Shown: positions 8,693 to 18,040 of the stretch, piece after piece
Layout of the letters: each line of letters begins with the position of its first letter
How positions within the stretch are numbered: the first letter of the stretch is position 1
NCBI GenBank assembly: GCA_947499545.1
Contig: CANMOZ010000016.1
Location: forward strand, 1-64,000
DNA from: an uncultured Saccharospirillaceae bacterium
Lineage (GTDB): Bacteria; Pseudomonadota; Gammaproteobacteria; Pseudomonadales; Oceanobacteraceae
DNA length: 64,000 bases
Direction of reading: 5' to 3'
Translations under genes and position numbers: made by a program
Notes under the pieces: model-generated
Database searches by the model: none
Told to the model about the DNA's origin: nothing
What the model saw: only the letters and a program-made list of their open reading frames with translations

Positions 8693-9082
8693 TAATTTGC
8701 GTTTAAATTCTATTCATCCCAAAGACGCTTTCCATTCAGTCGTAAGTAGATATTATTAGTCATAACCAATACTGGTTTGATGTAAGAATTGATAATGCAA
8801 TAAGAAATATGGAATTTTCATTATTGTTATTGCACTATCAATATCTTGGTCAAGAGTCATGTGATCAATAAGTTTATTTTATGTCTACGACACATTTGTA
8901 ACTGTAAAGCTTTGTGTACATCAAGAGTTTACATTTAATTCTATTGCTTATTAAATGAAATCAATAATTTGACACTGTCAATAATTTAATTGTTTCTCAT
9001 TATAATGGAGAAGATTAAAGGTATAGAAACTCTAAGTGGCATTAAATTGATAGGGAAGAGCTGGGTGTGACAAAAGAGTAAG

Positions 9083-9106
9083 AAAAAAGCCCAAACTGCT
9101 TGGGCT
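9083..9106 (-). terminator. Intrinsic terminator (minus strand), distal
   Basis: AGCCCAA (9088-9094), a five-base loop and TTGGGCT (9100-9106). On the minus strand the stem is followed by six T. Confidence 0.8.
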
Positions 9107-9148
9107 GAAAAAGTGCAAGGTATCAGGAATTAACTTCCATGTGTGAGT

Positions 9149-9173
9149 AAAAAGAAGAGTCGCTATACTCTTC
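9149..9173 (-). terminator. Intrinsic terminator (minus strand), proximal
   Basis: GAAGAGT (9154-9160), a six-base loop and ACTCTTC (9167-9173); T5 follows on the minus strand. It lies about 180 bases beyond the stop of the 9351-9962 gene, with a second terminator 48 bases further on. Confidence 0.75.
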
Positions 9174-9350
9174 TCTGTCAGCTCGCTCTGCGCATCCCTG
9201 CGCTAATGGTTAATATGAAAGGTAAATATGCAAAGAGTATGATTGTTTTTGTTATGGCTGCGCCATATTTACATATACCCTTTATCGAGAAGAGCATGCA
9301 GGTCGTATAGGAATTTTTTCTCCACTGTATAAAAATCTATAAATCTATTC

Positions 9351-9962
9351 TTAAAATTTTACATAAGGAATAAGCAGTACAAGTGCTCCAATATAAAACA
9401 CGGCCATCATGATTAAATTATAGACAATCAGGTTGTCGATTGCTTTTGAACTGATACTTGTCTGGAGCTTTATACTTTCACCTAATGCTTCTGTTCCCTT
9501 TGCATAGATCGCTTTGTATTTTTCATATTCATTGCCGAATAACAGTTTCTGAGCACTTTCAGCTTCATTCGATCTAAGAAAGTCAAACGCCATCTCTTCC
9601 ATTTCTATGAGTTTTTTATTGGCTAATGCAACTTGTTCTGTTGCCATTGTCTGCTGTGTTTCGGGTGCCAGACGATTGATGCTGGATAAAGTACTATCTA
9701 GCTTTTCGGAAAACATTTTATAGCGATCATAGAGTCTATAGTTGCCATTGAGAGCCGCTACTTTTGCTGTCATTGTTAATGCTTCATCAAGATACTGTAC
9801 CTGATGATACAGTGTCGTCAGGGGTAGGTCTGTTTCTCGAAAGCTGACTACATTTTCGCTGGTAATCGCTACCGTATAGAGCTGCCAAAATAGTTGTAAT
9901 GTCAATAAAGCCATTAAGCTGATTGCAAGCTTTATATCATTTCTTTGATTAGAAGGCTCCAT
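9351..9962 (-). CDS. Membrane sensor with periplasmic four-helix bundle, no output domain (copy 1)
   Basis: 203 residues: a short cytoplasmic start, membrane helix 1 (about 12-32), a roughly 140-residue helical periplasmic part (LPLTTLYHQVQYLDEALTM, DRYKMFSEKLDSTLSSI) and membrane helix 2 at the end (IVYNLIMMAVFYIGALVLL), then only a few residues. The layout resembles the 4HB ligand-binding module of chemoreceptors but lacks HAMP and any signalling domain. A paralogue is at 16500-17171 (shared YDEALTM-like and DRY segments). It lies 54 bases after the GGDEF gene, so it is probably co-transcribed with the kinase and may present a ligand state to it (inference). Confidence 0.7.
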   Translation of the reverse strand: MEPSNQRNDIKLAISLMALLTLQLFWQLYTVAITSENVVSFRETDLPLTTLYHQVQYLDEALTMTAKVAALNGNYRLYDRYKMFSEKLDSTLSSINRLAPETQQTMATEQVALANKKLIEMEEMAFDFLRSNEAESAQKLLFGNEYEKYKAIYAKGTEALGESIKLQTSISSKAIDNLIVYNLIMMAVFYIGALVLLIPYVKF

Positions 9963-10016
9963 CCGTATCTGCTTACCACCCGTATCTACTTAGCATCTGT
10001 ATTTAGTTAATAGTAC

Positions 10017-10940
10017 TTATGCGGTTTTTCGCTGATGGGAGTTTAAAGGTTCCTGACATACTTGATTCCGACCATTGTTTTTTGCTTGATAAAGCAAAGT
10101 ATCTGCCTGTTTGATGAAGGTTTTAATTGACTCAAGTGATTCTGGTACCACCGAAGCAATGCCGATGCTAATGGTAATGGCAAAGCGACTCGTACTAGCG
10201 TTATAAAAAGGGACTGATTCAATGTGTTTGCGAATGGATTCAGCGATGTAATAGGCACCCGCTGGGTGAGTATCTGGCAGAAGGATGCTGAATTCCTCTC
10301 CTCCAATGCGAGCTGCAAAATCAGACGGACGGTGACAGTGTTTGCATAAAACAGAGGCAATCATTTTAAGTACTTGATCGCCAATATCGTGCCCATATTG
10401 ATCGTTGATAGACTTAAAATGATCCACATCTATCATGAGTAATGAGATTGGCATTTGACTACGCAAAGAACGATGCCACTCCTTTTCTATTAAACAATCA
10501 AATAAACGTCTGTTCGGTATGCCTGTTAAGCTATCGGTCATCGCCAATGTTTCGAGCTTGTCTCTTAAGATTTTATTCTCTAAATGGGACTTAACCCTGG
10601 CTTTTAAAATGGCATTTGAATAAGGCTTGGTAACAAAATCGGCACCGCCTAATTCAATACCTGTTTCTTCTAAGATGTTATCAAGAGTAGCGGTTACAAA
10701 AATAATGGGAATGGCTTGAGTCAGTGGATCATTTTTCAATGTTTTGCAGACTTCAAGTCCATTAATGTCTGGTAAGTTAATATCCAGCAAGATAAGGTCT
10801 ACACCTGTACCCGCGAGTTTCAGTGCATCATGCCCATTTTTTGCAAACTTAATCCGATACAGGTGTTTAAAAAGTTCCGATAACACTTTAAGCATCGTAG
10901 GATCGTCATCAACGATGAGTATTACGCTGTTTTCTTCCAT
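10017..10940 (-). CDS. Response regulator diguanylate cyclase (receiver-GGDEF)
   Basis: 307 residues. The N-terminal receiver has IVDDDPTM, a phospho-acceptor Asp in DLILLDINLPDINGLEV and the conserved Lys in FVTKPYS. The C-terminal GGDEF domain has LTGIPNRRLFD, MIDVDHFKSINDQYGHDIGD and RIGGEEF at the active site. RPSD lies five residues before GGEEF, so the inhibitory c-di-GMP site is present. The protein should make c-di-GMP when phosphorylated. Its start overlaps the end of the hybrid kinase gene by 19 bases, so translational coupling and a kinase-to-cyclase relay are likely. Confidence 0.95.
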   Translation of the reverse strand: MEENSVILIVDDDPTMLKVLSELFKHLYRIKFAKNGHDALKLAGTGVDLILLDINLPDINGLEVCKTLKNDPLTQAIPIIFVTATLDNILEETGIELGGADFVTKPYSNAILKARVKSHLENKILRDKLETLAMTDSLTGIPNRRLFDCLIEKEWHRSLRSQMPISLLMIDVDHFKSINDQYGHDIGDQVLKMIASVLCKHCHRPSDFAARIGGEEFSILLPDTHPAGAYYIAESIRKHIESVPFYNASTSRFAITISIGIASVVPESLESIKTFIKQADTLLYQAKNNGRNQVCQEPLNSHQRKTA

Positions 10941-13900
10941 TTAGCTAATGCCTCTCGGATATGATTGACAATGGGAAGGGCAGTCTCATAAGAAAATTCA
11001 GCAATACTTCCGATTAATTCCGATCTTAGTTGGTCAAGTTGTGTGGGCAGTTCAATGTGAGTCAGGCTTTCTATTAAAGCGGCAGGTACTACCTCAGTCT
11101 TGGATAGAAACTCTTCCATTTGATCCAGTAATACAAGTAGCTCATGTGAGCTTTCATTGATGAGTGTCGTACAGGTGTTGGTGTTTTTTGCTTTGGATTG
11201 TTGAATCTGCTCCACTTTGTCATTAAGCACTGCCAGGGTAGTGGATATGGAATCAATTAACGTTGAAAGAGAGGTGTCTTGGATGCCATCTGCACTGGCC
11301 TGTATGTCTTCTTCTAAAGATAAGCAGGCATCGTATAAATCAACAGCACCTACATTGAGAGAAGAGCCTTTAATGGTGTGTACAATGGCGGCTATTCTAG
11401 CGTTATCCTGATGTTGCTGAAGTGCAATCAGTTCGTCTTTGAATTTGATCATACGGCCAATAAAGGTCTGTGTGATACTCAAAAATACTTTTGGGTCGCG
11501 TGATATTTTATTAAGGGCATCTTCAAAATCGAACCCCTTTGCTGGTTGTAAAATGATATCGGTATGTACTTTATCATAGGGTTTTAGTAAGGTTTTGGTG
11601 TGTTCTGCTCTTGCTTGCTTGTCTCGTAAAAGGTGTTTGGGGATGGTTTCCAGCAGAACCGATACCATGACATTCACGTCCAGGGGTTTGGGTATGTGTC
11701 CGTTCATGCCTGTGCTAAAAATTCTCTCTTTTTCGTGATCAAACACGGCAGCGGTCATGGCTATGATGGTTACTTGTTCCCCTCCCGGTAAAGCGCGTAT
11801 GCGTTGGGTTGCCGTAAATCCGTCCATGCGGGGCATTTGGATATCCATGAAGATGAGATCATGCGAAGAGGCTTTAAATTGAGAAACGGCCTCTACGCCG
11901 TCATTTGCAATCTCACACTGTATGCCTAATTTGGCTAATAGAGCGGTTGCTACATCCTGGTTCACGTCGTTGTCTTCAACCAGCAGCGCCCTTAATCCAT
12001 GCAAGGGCGCTGCTTTCTCTCTTATATCTGGAACAACGGTTTTTTCACTGTCGATGGATAAATCTCTGGCAAAAACATCAAAGAGTTTGGAAGAGGTAAT
12101 CGGGCGCTGTATTAAGGTGCCTTTGGGTAAGGCTGTTTGCCAGCTCCTGTTTTTTAGCATTGGGTCAACAAGGTATATGATCTCAGGGCAAAGGTTGGGT
12201 TGCCATAGATCAAAGTCGGATTGTAGCTGGTTGATGGCGGCTGAAGAGGTTAACAGGCTGCTGTCGATGACAACCGCGTCAGGTAAAGTTCCTTCTTCGC
12301 TTAGTGCCTTAACCTCAACTGATAACGCCTCTAAGTTATGGGTGATCAAGGTTTTTGCGTGCCAAGATTCTAAATAATACCCAATCACTTTGGCTTGCTC
12401 ATGATAAGGTTCGCAAACGATGACAGTATTAAATCGTGAGTGTCTCCGTTGTTGTTGTTGTTGTTGTTGTTCCGCTACTTGTTTTAAACAGAGCGTAAAC
12501 CAAAAAGTACTTCCTTTGCCGCTTTCGCTGTCAACCCCAATGGTACCTGACATCAAAGAAACTAATTTTTCTGCAATGGCTAAGCCTAATCCTGTTCCGC
12601 CATACTCTCTTGTGGTGCTTTCATCGGCTTGTGTAAACATCGAGAAAATTTTGTCCTTTGCCTGATCTGAGATGCCTATTCCAGTGTCTTCAATGGAAAA
12701 TTTGATCGTTACTTTTTCTTCAAAGGTTTCTAGCAACTGACAATGAATCTTGATATGGCCGCTATCGGTAAATTTAACGGCATTTCCAATGAGGTTATTA
12801 AAAATTTGGCCTATTCTAAGTGTGTCGCCTACTAACAATTGTGGTACATCGGTTTCATGATGCACCATCAGATGAATGCCTTTTTGACTGCAACTCACCG
12901 AATGCAGGTCTGCGATTTCATCAAGTAACTCTTCTAATAAAAAGGGAGCTTCATGAAGGGACAGTTTATTTGCTTCAAGTTTGGAATAGTCCAGTACTTC
13001 ATTGAGAATGCTCATTAAGGCCGAAGCAGATTTGGTGATTTTCGACAGCATGCTTTGCTGTTCTGTATTGAGCGGCGTGTCCCCTAATACATTGATTAAG
13101 CCCAAAATCCCATTCATAGGTGTTCGTATTTCATGGCTAATATTGGCGACGAAATCTGATTTTGCCAGGCTAGCTTTTTCTGCTTCACGGGTTCTGGTTT
13201 CAAGCTCTTGGTTCAGTGTTAAAATATGAGCTTGCTCGTTTCGAAGGGCCGTAATGTCATTGCCGACGACGATGGCCCCTTTAATACTGGAATCTGATTT
13301 GAAATCGGGCACCATTAAGAATAAATAATGCGTTTCTTCATCCTGTTCTTGACATTGAATGTCTTCATTGCAAATTTCGCCAGAGAGTGTGGTTCTAATC
13401 AAACGAGAAAGCAATAGAGCATTTTCATGACCCAATGTATTGACAAGATCGTTGTAGGAAAACTCATTGATTTTACCAAAGTGTTTGAAAAAATTATGAT
13501 TGGCATAAATGATTTTTTGGTCTTGTTGAATGTATGCAATGGGCATGGGGAGATTGCCCGTCAACGTTTCTAGAAATCGCTTAGAATCTTCGAGTTCATG
13601 CGTACGCTCAATGACTTGTTTTTCTAGGTTGGCATAACTCTGTTTTAAACGTTCCCGTAAGTCTTTTGATTCGGTTTGATCTAAAATGGAGATCATGTAA
13701 GTCGTGTCGTTATTATTAGGCATTGTGGGCGTAATGGAAACTCTCACAAATTTTAAGGAACCATCGGGTAGTTTGTAAGAAAAACCAATATTACGAGCTT
13801 CATGTAACGTAAACACATCGTGCATAATTAAGCAAAAGTCGACATGGTTGTTGCCTATGTTGGGGATGATATCCAATAATGAATCGGATTCTTCTTTTCT

Positions 13901-15652
13901 TGAGTGAGAGAAAATATGATGGGCCGCTAAGTTAATTTTATTAATGGTAAATTTGCTCAATGCTGTGATGCATAACATTTTGTTATCATGCAGTACCGCC
14001 TCGATTTCCCCAGGATACTTGTCTGCAAGTAAATTGAAGTAAGAAAATCCAGACTTTGTGTTGATTTCAATAAAGGGGATGGGATTGTGTTTGATGATGT
14101 TAGAGAGAACACGGTTGCTTTCGTTAAGCTTTGATTCGATTTCAACCAAGGTATCAATATTGGTATTGGTTCCAATCCATTCGATGTCATCATTTATGGT
14201 ATTCGTTTTGGGCGTGCCTGAGATTTTAAACCATTGGTAATGATCGTTGTCGGTTAGCAACCTGACATTAATATCCAGTGAGATTTGGCTTGCTGATACT
14301 TCAGCCCATTTCCGATTGAAGCGTGCCTTATCGTCAGGGTGTATCGTCTGATTCCAAAGTTCTACCGTATGTTGGCTGTTAGAGCATAATTGTTTACAGG
14401 CTTCCCATTGATCGTTGACGTATCGAACAATGCCGCTTGAATTGATCAGCCATACGTGTTGTGGTAAAGCATCTATAACCCCTTTCCAGTATTGTTCTGA
14501 TTTCTTACGTTCTTGGTTTTTGAGTTTTAAATCACGCGATTTTTGATATTCATGAAAGAGAGCATCCTGACTGAGGTTTTTTTGATAGGTGTTTCTTATC
14601 CATTGGCCTATAGCAATGCTGATCAAAGCAAACATGGATAGGAAGAAATAAATGGCTTTTTCGATCACGGTCGATGCAATGGTACCGTATGCTTGGTGTG
14701 CACCTTTTATCAATAACAGCCAGTTTTCATGAGAGTAAATATTTTGTTTGGTTGTTTTATTGGGATCTATCCATTGCCATGTCCAATAGGTTTCGTCTAT
14801 TACTGCTGCATTATCTATTCCTTGAGTATCAATAGCAAAGGCAACTTCTGGGAATGATTTATCTAAGGTGTAATCAAAGTTATACATAAACCCCCAGGAA
14901 ATTTCTGGTTGTGGATGTACCAGCCAATCAAAGTTACTGTTGGCGATGAGTATATCGGATTGCCTATCCAGAAATAGATCTTTAATGCTGCTTACTAGGT
15001 TTTTGCCATCATAGTTTAAAATCAAGTAGCCGTATTGGATATCCTTATCCTTAGCGTACAGCGGAATACCGACCCGTATGGTTGGCTTGATAGGGTCTTC
15101 AATTTTTCCGTTTTCAATATTCAAGTCAAACTTAGAAAGGTACACTTCTCCTCTGGTCAGTTTTAAAAGCTCTTTATGATAGTATCGATTTTGCTTGTTT
15201 TGCAGGTTGTCTTCGGAGGTTATGATAATTTCCTTAAGGTTTTTTTTATTTATTTTAACGCGTTCATTACCTGTGGAATCTATCCATCGGATTTGGTAAA
15301 TGTTGAGATGTGACATTAGCAAGGTTTTTAATGATTCAGTTATAAAAGATGGGTTGTTTGCATTTGTTCGTATGGCTTCTTCTATTTTCATTAAAAAGAA
15401 ATGGTCTTGTGAAATATTTTGAAAAATATTGGTAATGTAGGCCAGTTCGTTATTGAATTTGTTTTCTGTGTTTTTGAGAGCGATGTTGTGTTTTTCTATC
15501 AGTACACTTTGTTGATGCTTTATAGTCAATCGGCTTTCAAAAAATACAACAGTAAAGAGCAGTAAGCTGCTAAAAAGCCAAATCAAAATATGAGCTTTGT
15601 AGCGAGTTGCCGTTCGAATGTAAGTGGGCTTCACGGTCATGTCGATAGACAT
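10922..15652 (-). CDS. Hybrid sensor histidine kinase (Cache-like, PAS, HisKA, HATPase, receiver, Hpt)
   Basis: About 1576 residues from the ATG at 15652, which has AGAGG nine bases upstream; an in-frame ATG 25 codons earlier lacks one. Order: membrane helix near 20-40, a roughly 300-residue periplasmic Cache-like region, a second helix (IYFFLSMFALISIAIG), three PAS-like blocks, HisKA with the His in SHEIRTPMNG (about 840), HATPase with DTGIGI and GGTGLGLAI, a degenerate receiver-like segment after a polyglutamine tract, a full receiver (VEDNDVNQ, FMDIQMPRMDG), and an Hpt with VHTIKGSS. A multistep phosphorelay protein of BarA/ArcB/TorS type. The overlapping GGDEF regulator is the obvious output. 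Confidence 0.95.
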   Translation of the reverse strand: MSIDMTVKPTYIRTATRYKAHILIWLFSSLLLFTVVFFESRLTIKHQQSVLIEKHNIALKNTENKFNNELAYITNIFQNISQDHFFLMKIEEAIRTNANNPSFITESLKTLLMSHLNIYQIRWIDSTGNERVKINKKNLKEIIITSEDNLQNKQNRYYHKELLKLTRGEVYLSKFDLNIENGKIEDPIKPTIRVGIPLYAKDKDIQYGYLILNYDGKNLVSSIKDLFLDRQSDILIANSNFDWLVHPQPEISWGFMYNFDYTLDKSFPEVAFAIDTQGIDNAAVIDETYWTWQWIDPNKTTKQNIYSHENWLLLIKGAHQAYGTIASTVIEKAIYFFLSMFALISIAIGQWIRNTYQKNLSQDALFHEYQKSRDLKLKNQERKKSEQYWKGVIDALPQHVWLINSSGIVRYVNDQWEACKQLCSNSQHTVELWNQTIHPDDKARFNRKWAEVSASQISLDINVRLLTDNDHYQWFKISGTPKTNTINDDIEWIGTNTNIDTLVEIESKLNESNRVLSNIIKHNPIPFIEINTKSGFSYFNLLADKYPGEIEAVLHDNKMLCITALSKFTINKINLAAHHIFSHSRKEESDSLLDIIPNIGNNHVDFCLIMHDVFTLHEARNIGFSYKLPDGSLKFVRVSITPTMPNNNDTTYMISILDQTESKDLRERLKQSYANLEKQVIERTHELEDSKRFLETLTGNLPMPIAYIQQDQKIIYANHNFFKHFGKINEFSYNDLVNTLGHENALLLSRLIRTTLSGEICNEDIQCQEQDEETHYLFLMVPDFKSDSSIKGAIVVGNDITALRNEQAHILTLNQELETRTREAEKASLAKSDFVANISHEIRTPMNGILGLINVLGDTPLNTEQQSMLSKITKSASALMSILNEVLDYSKLEANKLSLHEAPFLLEELLDEIADLHSVSCSQKGIHLMVHHETDVPQLLVGDTLRIGQIFNNLIGNAVKFTDSGHIKIHCQLLETFEEKVTIKFSIEDTGIGISDQAKDKIFSMFTQADESTTREYGGTGLGLAIAEKLVSLMSGTIGVDSESGKGSTFWFTLCLKQVAEQQQQQQQRRHSRFNTVIVCEPYHEQAKVIGYYLESWHAKTLITHNLEALSVEVKALSEEGTLPDAVVIDSSLLTSSAAINQLQSDFDLWQPNLCPEIIYLVDPMLKNRSWQTALPKGTLIQRPITSSKLFDVFARDLSIDSEKTVVPDIREKAAPLHGLRALLVEDNDVNQDVATALLAKLGIQCEIANDGVEAVSQFKASSHDLIFMDIQMPRMDGFTATQRIRALPGGEQVTIIAMTAAVFDHEKERIFSTGMNGHIPKPLDVNVMVSVLLETIPKHLLRDKQARAEHTKTLLKPYDKVHTDIILQPAKGFDFEDALNKISRDPKVFLSITQTFIGRMIKFKDELIALQQHQDNARIAAIVHTIKGSSLNVGAVDLYDACLSLEEDIQASADGIQDTSLSTLIDSISTTLAVLNDKVEQIQQSKAKNTNTCTTLINESSHELLVLLDQMEEFLSKTEVVPAALIESLTHIELPTQLDQLRSELIGSIAEFSYETALPIVNHIREALAKWKKTA
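12448..12471. repeat. GTT/CAA trinucleotide tract encoding polyglutamine
   Basis: Eight GTT units on the + strand, read as CAA on the coding strand, give a run of Gln between the kinase ATPase domain and the first receiver-like domain. In-frame slippage would change linker length only. Confidence 0.95.
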
Positions 15653-15968
15653 TTTGGAATGCCTCTGATGTGAATGAGTCTGCAAACTACCACCTTTTAC
15701 GCCAATATGATGAAAGCATATAGGCATACCAAGAGCATAGACCTGAAACCCCTGAACTCTTCCATTAGAAACAATGACTCATTGGTATTGGCCTTGTAAA
15801 AAAAGTGACCATCTCTGCTGTAATGCGTGAATAAAAGTAATCTAAGTGTTATTGGAGTTTTCTAGGGACCCTATCCCTTTCCGTGGATGCTGCGAATGGA
15901 TTGAATAGAGACACTGAAAATACGACTTCTTTGTTGGTTACAGCAAGCTTGAGCAGAACTCTGCCGGG

Positions 15969-16415
15969 TTATTGAACATGACGGTTTATTCCAGATTGAC
16001 CGTCACGAATGGATGTGAGCATGAGCTTGCAGACTCTCCAAAGCGCTGAACGCCATATACTTTCGAGCTCAGCTGACCACTCATCGCCCAATAATGCCTC
16101 TAGAGCGAGCAACATGTGGGTAATAAAGGCATCAAAATGCGTTTCATCTAAAGCGAATATTGCATGCTTTGCACCAAGCTCTTTGAAATGCTTGGCTGGC
16201 TGCAAATGAGCCTCATCATAACGGGCGTATTTGACTACCATCGCCATGGCTTCGGTTAGCATTTTTTTCTGAGTATGCCAAACCACGCCACTGAATAAGC
16301 AAACGTACTCAGGGTTGGCCTCTAAGAATGACGTGTAAAAAGCATCCGCAAGCTGAGTTTTATACGGGATAATTTTTCGATAGCTTTCTTCAAGTTGTTC
16401 TAAATCTCTTTTCAT
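15969..16415 (-). CDS. Single-domain globin-like protein (copy 2)
   Basis: 148 residues, clearly a paralogue of the globin at 6885-7376: LEESYRKIIPYKTQLADAFY, CLFSGVVWHTQKKMLTEAMAMVVKYARY, then LGAKHAIFALDETHFDAF with the probable proximal His, and a final WSAELESIWRSALWRVCKLML helix. Cytoplasmic, no signal. It lies between the four-helix sensor (16500-17171) and the hybrid kinase on the same strand, 84 bases after the sensor. A gas- or redox-sensing role feeding the kinase is attractive but inferred. Confidence 0.72.
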   Translation of the reverse strand: MKRDLEQLEESYRKIIPYKTQLADAFYTSFLEANPEYVCLFSGVVWHTQKKMLTEAMAMVVKYARYDEAHLQPAKHFKELGAKHAIFALDETHFDAFITHMLLALEALLGDEWSAELESIWRSALWRVCKLMLTSIRDGQSGINRHVQ

Positions 16416-16499
16416 GATCTAAGTATATACAGCTTTGATTTCAGTAGGTGGTGGTTTGTAAATCATCAACGGTCACCGGATGTTTAATAGAATGTTGTG

Positions 16500-17171
16500 C
16501 TATTGAGATTGCATTTCTTTTTTAGCAAGCCCAAGCATTAGAAAGACAATCACTGTAAAAAAGCAAGCCATGACGATTTGGTTTATATCTGCCAGACAAG
16601 CAAGGTCATAAGCCCCTTTTGAGAGGGTTGCTTTCACACTGCTTTCAAATGCGCTCGCTCCGTCACTGTAAGCTTTTTTGTACTGCTCATATTCTTGACT
16701 GGTTACAAGCGCTTGCGCTTCTTTCAACTTACCGGCTTTTACCAGTTCAAAGGCTTTAAGTTCAAGATTCACGAGAAACTCATTGGCTTTGGAGACCTGA
16801 GCTTGTGCTAAATCTTTACGGGTATCGGGGGCTATTCGGCTTATTTCTGCCAACGCTCGGTCTAATCGGTTGGCGTATTCTTGATAACGGTCATGCCAAC
16901 GGATGTCGCCTGAATAAGCCGCTACCAGGGTACTCATGGTTAAAGCTTCATCGTAGTACTGAACATGATGGAAAAGTTCGCTGAGCACCAGATCACTTTC
17001 TTGAAAATGCTCGGCAATGGTTTTGACCTGATAAAAGGTGTAAGAAACCCAAATCAGTAACGTGGTGATGGTAAGAACTAAACCCAGCATTAGAAATCGG
17101 CATGGACTCATTCTAATGGGTCCCTTGCCGTTAGCGTTTTTTATTAATGTTTTTTTAATGGGCCCGTTCAA
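16500..17171 (-). CDS. Membrane sensor with periplasmic four-helix bundle, no output domain (copy 2)
   Basis: 223 residues from a TTG with AGAGG nine bases upstream; an ATG at 17111 with AAGGGA is an alternative that shortens the cytoplasmic start by 20 residues. Helix 1 is LMLGLVLTITTLLIWVSYTF; the periplasmic bundle includes LSELFHHVQYYDEALTM, WHDRYQEYANRLDRALAEI and EYEQYKKAY; helix 2 is VMACFFTVIVFLMLG at the end. The same build as 9351-9962, with the signature YDEALTM...DRY...EYEKYK. Like its paralogue it has no cytoplasmic output, so it must act through a partner. Confidence 0.7.
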   Translation of the reverse strand: MNGPIKKTLIKNANGKGPIRMSPCRFLMLGLVLTITTLLIWVSYTFYQVKTIAEHFQESDLVLSELFHHVQYYDEALTMSTLVAAYSGDIRWHDRYQEYANRLDRALAEISRIAPDTRKDLAQAQVSKANEFLVNLELKAFELVKAGKLKEAQALVTSQEYEQYKKAYSDGASAFESSVKATLSKGAYDLACLADINQIVMACFFTVIVFLMLGLAKKEMQSQ

Positions 17172-17193
17172 GCAGTGGGTACCTCTTGCGTAG

Positions 17194-17523
17194 TTAACGG
17201 CCTGAAATGCCCTTCCATTTTTCTTGTGCCGGCGTGCTTTCTACGATGAAGGCAACATTGGTAATGGGGATATAGGTGGTAGTGAGGGAGTCGCTTTCGC
17301 CCACAACCAGTAAAATGCTGTCGGGTATTTGAGGTCCCTTAGCCCCTTGGTTGGTTGAATCATGGCTGCTGCCCCAGTTGCCTGCGATGGCACCAAAAAT
17401 TTTGGCGTCTTCGAGTTTGTGGCCGTTGGTAAGGTGAATGGTGACCGCAAGGTCGGGTCTAATATCGTCACAAATAAAAGGGTAGTTTTGAGTGTTTTCT
17501 AATAGCACGACGGACCTCGCCAC
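17194..17523 (-). CDS. Small strand-rich protein of unknown function
   Basis: 109 residues, predicted mostly beta: VVLLENTQ, LAVTIHLTNG, AKIFGAIAG, ILLVVGES, TTTYIPITNVAFIVES. The last segment resembles LLIPYNNIKYIS and VYLPLSSVLYME in two other small proteins of this window, and the alternation of short strands with a Gly/Asn turn is reminiscent of an Sm-like barrel. The stop is 22 bases before the TTG of the sensor at 16500-17171. No signal peptide. Function unknown. Confidence 0.6.
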   Translation of the reverse strand: MARSVVLLENTQNYPFICDDIRPDLAVTIHLTNGHKLEDAKIFGAIAGNWGSSHDSTNQGAKGPQIPDSILLVVGESDSLTTTYIPITNVAFIVESTPAQEKWKGISGR

Positions 17524-17599
17524 AGAAAATGTTACATCTGCTATTCAGTATAGAGTCTGAACGACATTCATTAATCATTTTCTCAAGTTTCGGATTAGA

Positions 17600-18040
17600 T
17601 TAGCCGTGACCTGCCGATCGACGTTTTTTGGCTATTGAAGAGGCATCCATCGTAGAAAGATGAGCGCGTGCTTTTATGAACCCCTTTATGAAGAGGAAGG
17701 TTGCCGCTAGTGAAAGGCAGGCGGTGATACCTGTTATGCATAAATCAGGCAGCCCTTGTTGAGCATCCGCACTTAATAAATTGAACAATAAATAGTAAGC
17801 ATGTGTAATGAATATGCTTAACGACAAAACGATAAGATACAAGATCGATAGTTTTATAAAGTGAACCGGGCGATTCCAATTGACAATGTTTTCTAACCAT
17901 TCAATGGTTTTTGCATCGGCAAGCTCTTTCCGCTGCCAGTATTCGATGAGTGAAATGAGCGTTGAAATAAAGCCGAAGTAAGATAACGCGATTCCAATCA
18001 GTGAGAGCGTTAATTTAAACAACGCTGATTCAATTTCCAT
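17600..18040 (-). CDS. Small inner-membrane protein of unknown function
   Basis: 146 residues with about three to four hydrophobic segments (LTLSLIGIALSYFGFISTL, FIKLSILYLIVLSLSIFI, LCITGITACLSLAATFLFI) and a basic C-terminal tail. There is an amphipathic stretch with two Trp between helices 1 and 2. Same strand as the 17194 gene, 76 bases apart. Not recognised. Confidence 0.6.
   Translation of the reverse strand: MEIESALFKLTLSLIGIALSYFGFISTLISLIEYWQRKELADAKTIEWLENIVNWNRPVHFIKLSILYLIVLSLSIFITHAYYLLFNLLSADAQQGLPDLCITGITACLSLAATFLFIKGFIKARAHLSTMDASSIAKKRRSAGHG

Larger units (their letters stand above)
8495..9350. other. Long AT-rich intergenic region with several hairpins
   Basis: About 850 bases without a convincing gene. 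It contains the inverted repeat ATCTGACAG/CTGTCAGAT (8654-8692), a 10-bp direct repeat TCAATAATTT (8961-8970 and 8978-8987), and two minus-strand terminators near 9083-9173. A further inverted pair around GTAAATATG/CATATTTAC lies at about 9222-9275. A small RNA here is possible but unproven. Confidence 0.5.

Noticed and set aside
10043-10360. A 105-codon frame inside the GGDEF gene
   Set aside because: It lies within a well-supported coding region in a shifted frame with no signal of its own.
11922-12377. A 151-codon + strand frame opposite the hybrid kinase
   Set aside because: Antisense to a conserved domain; composition is that of a shadow frame.
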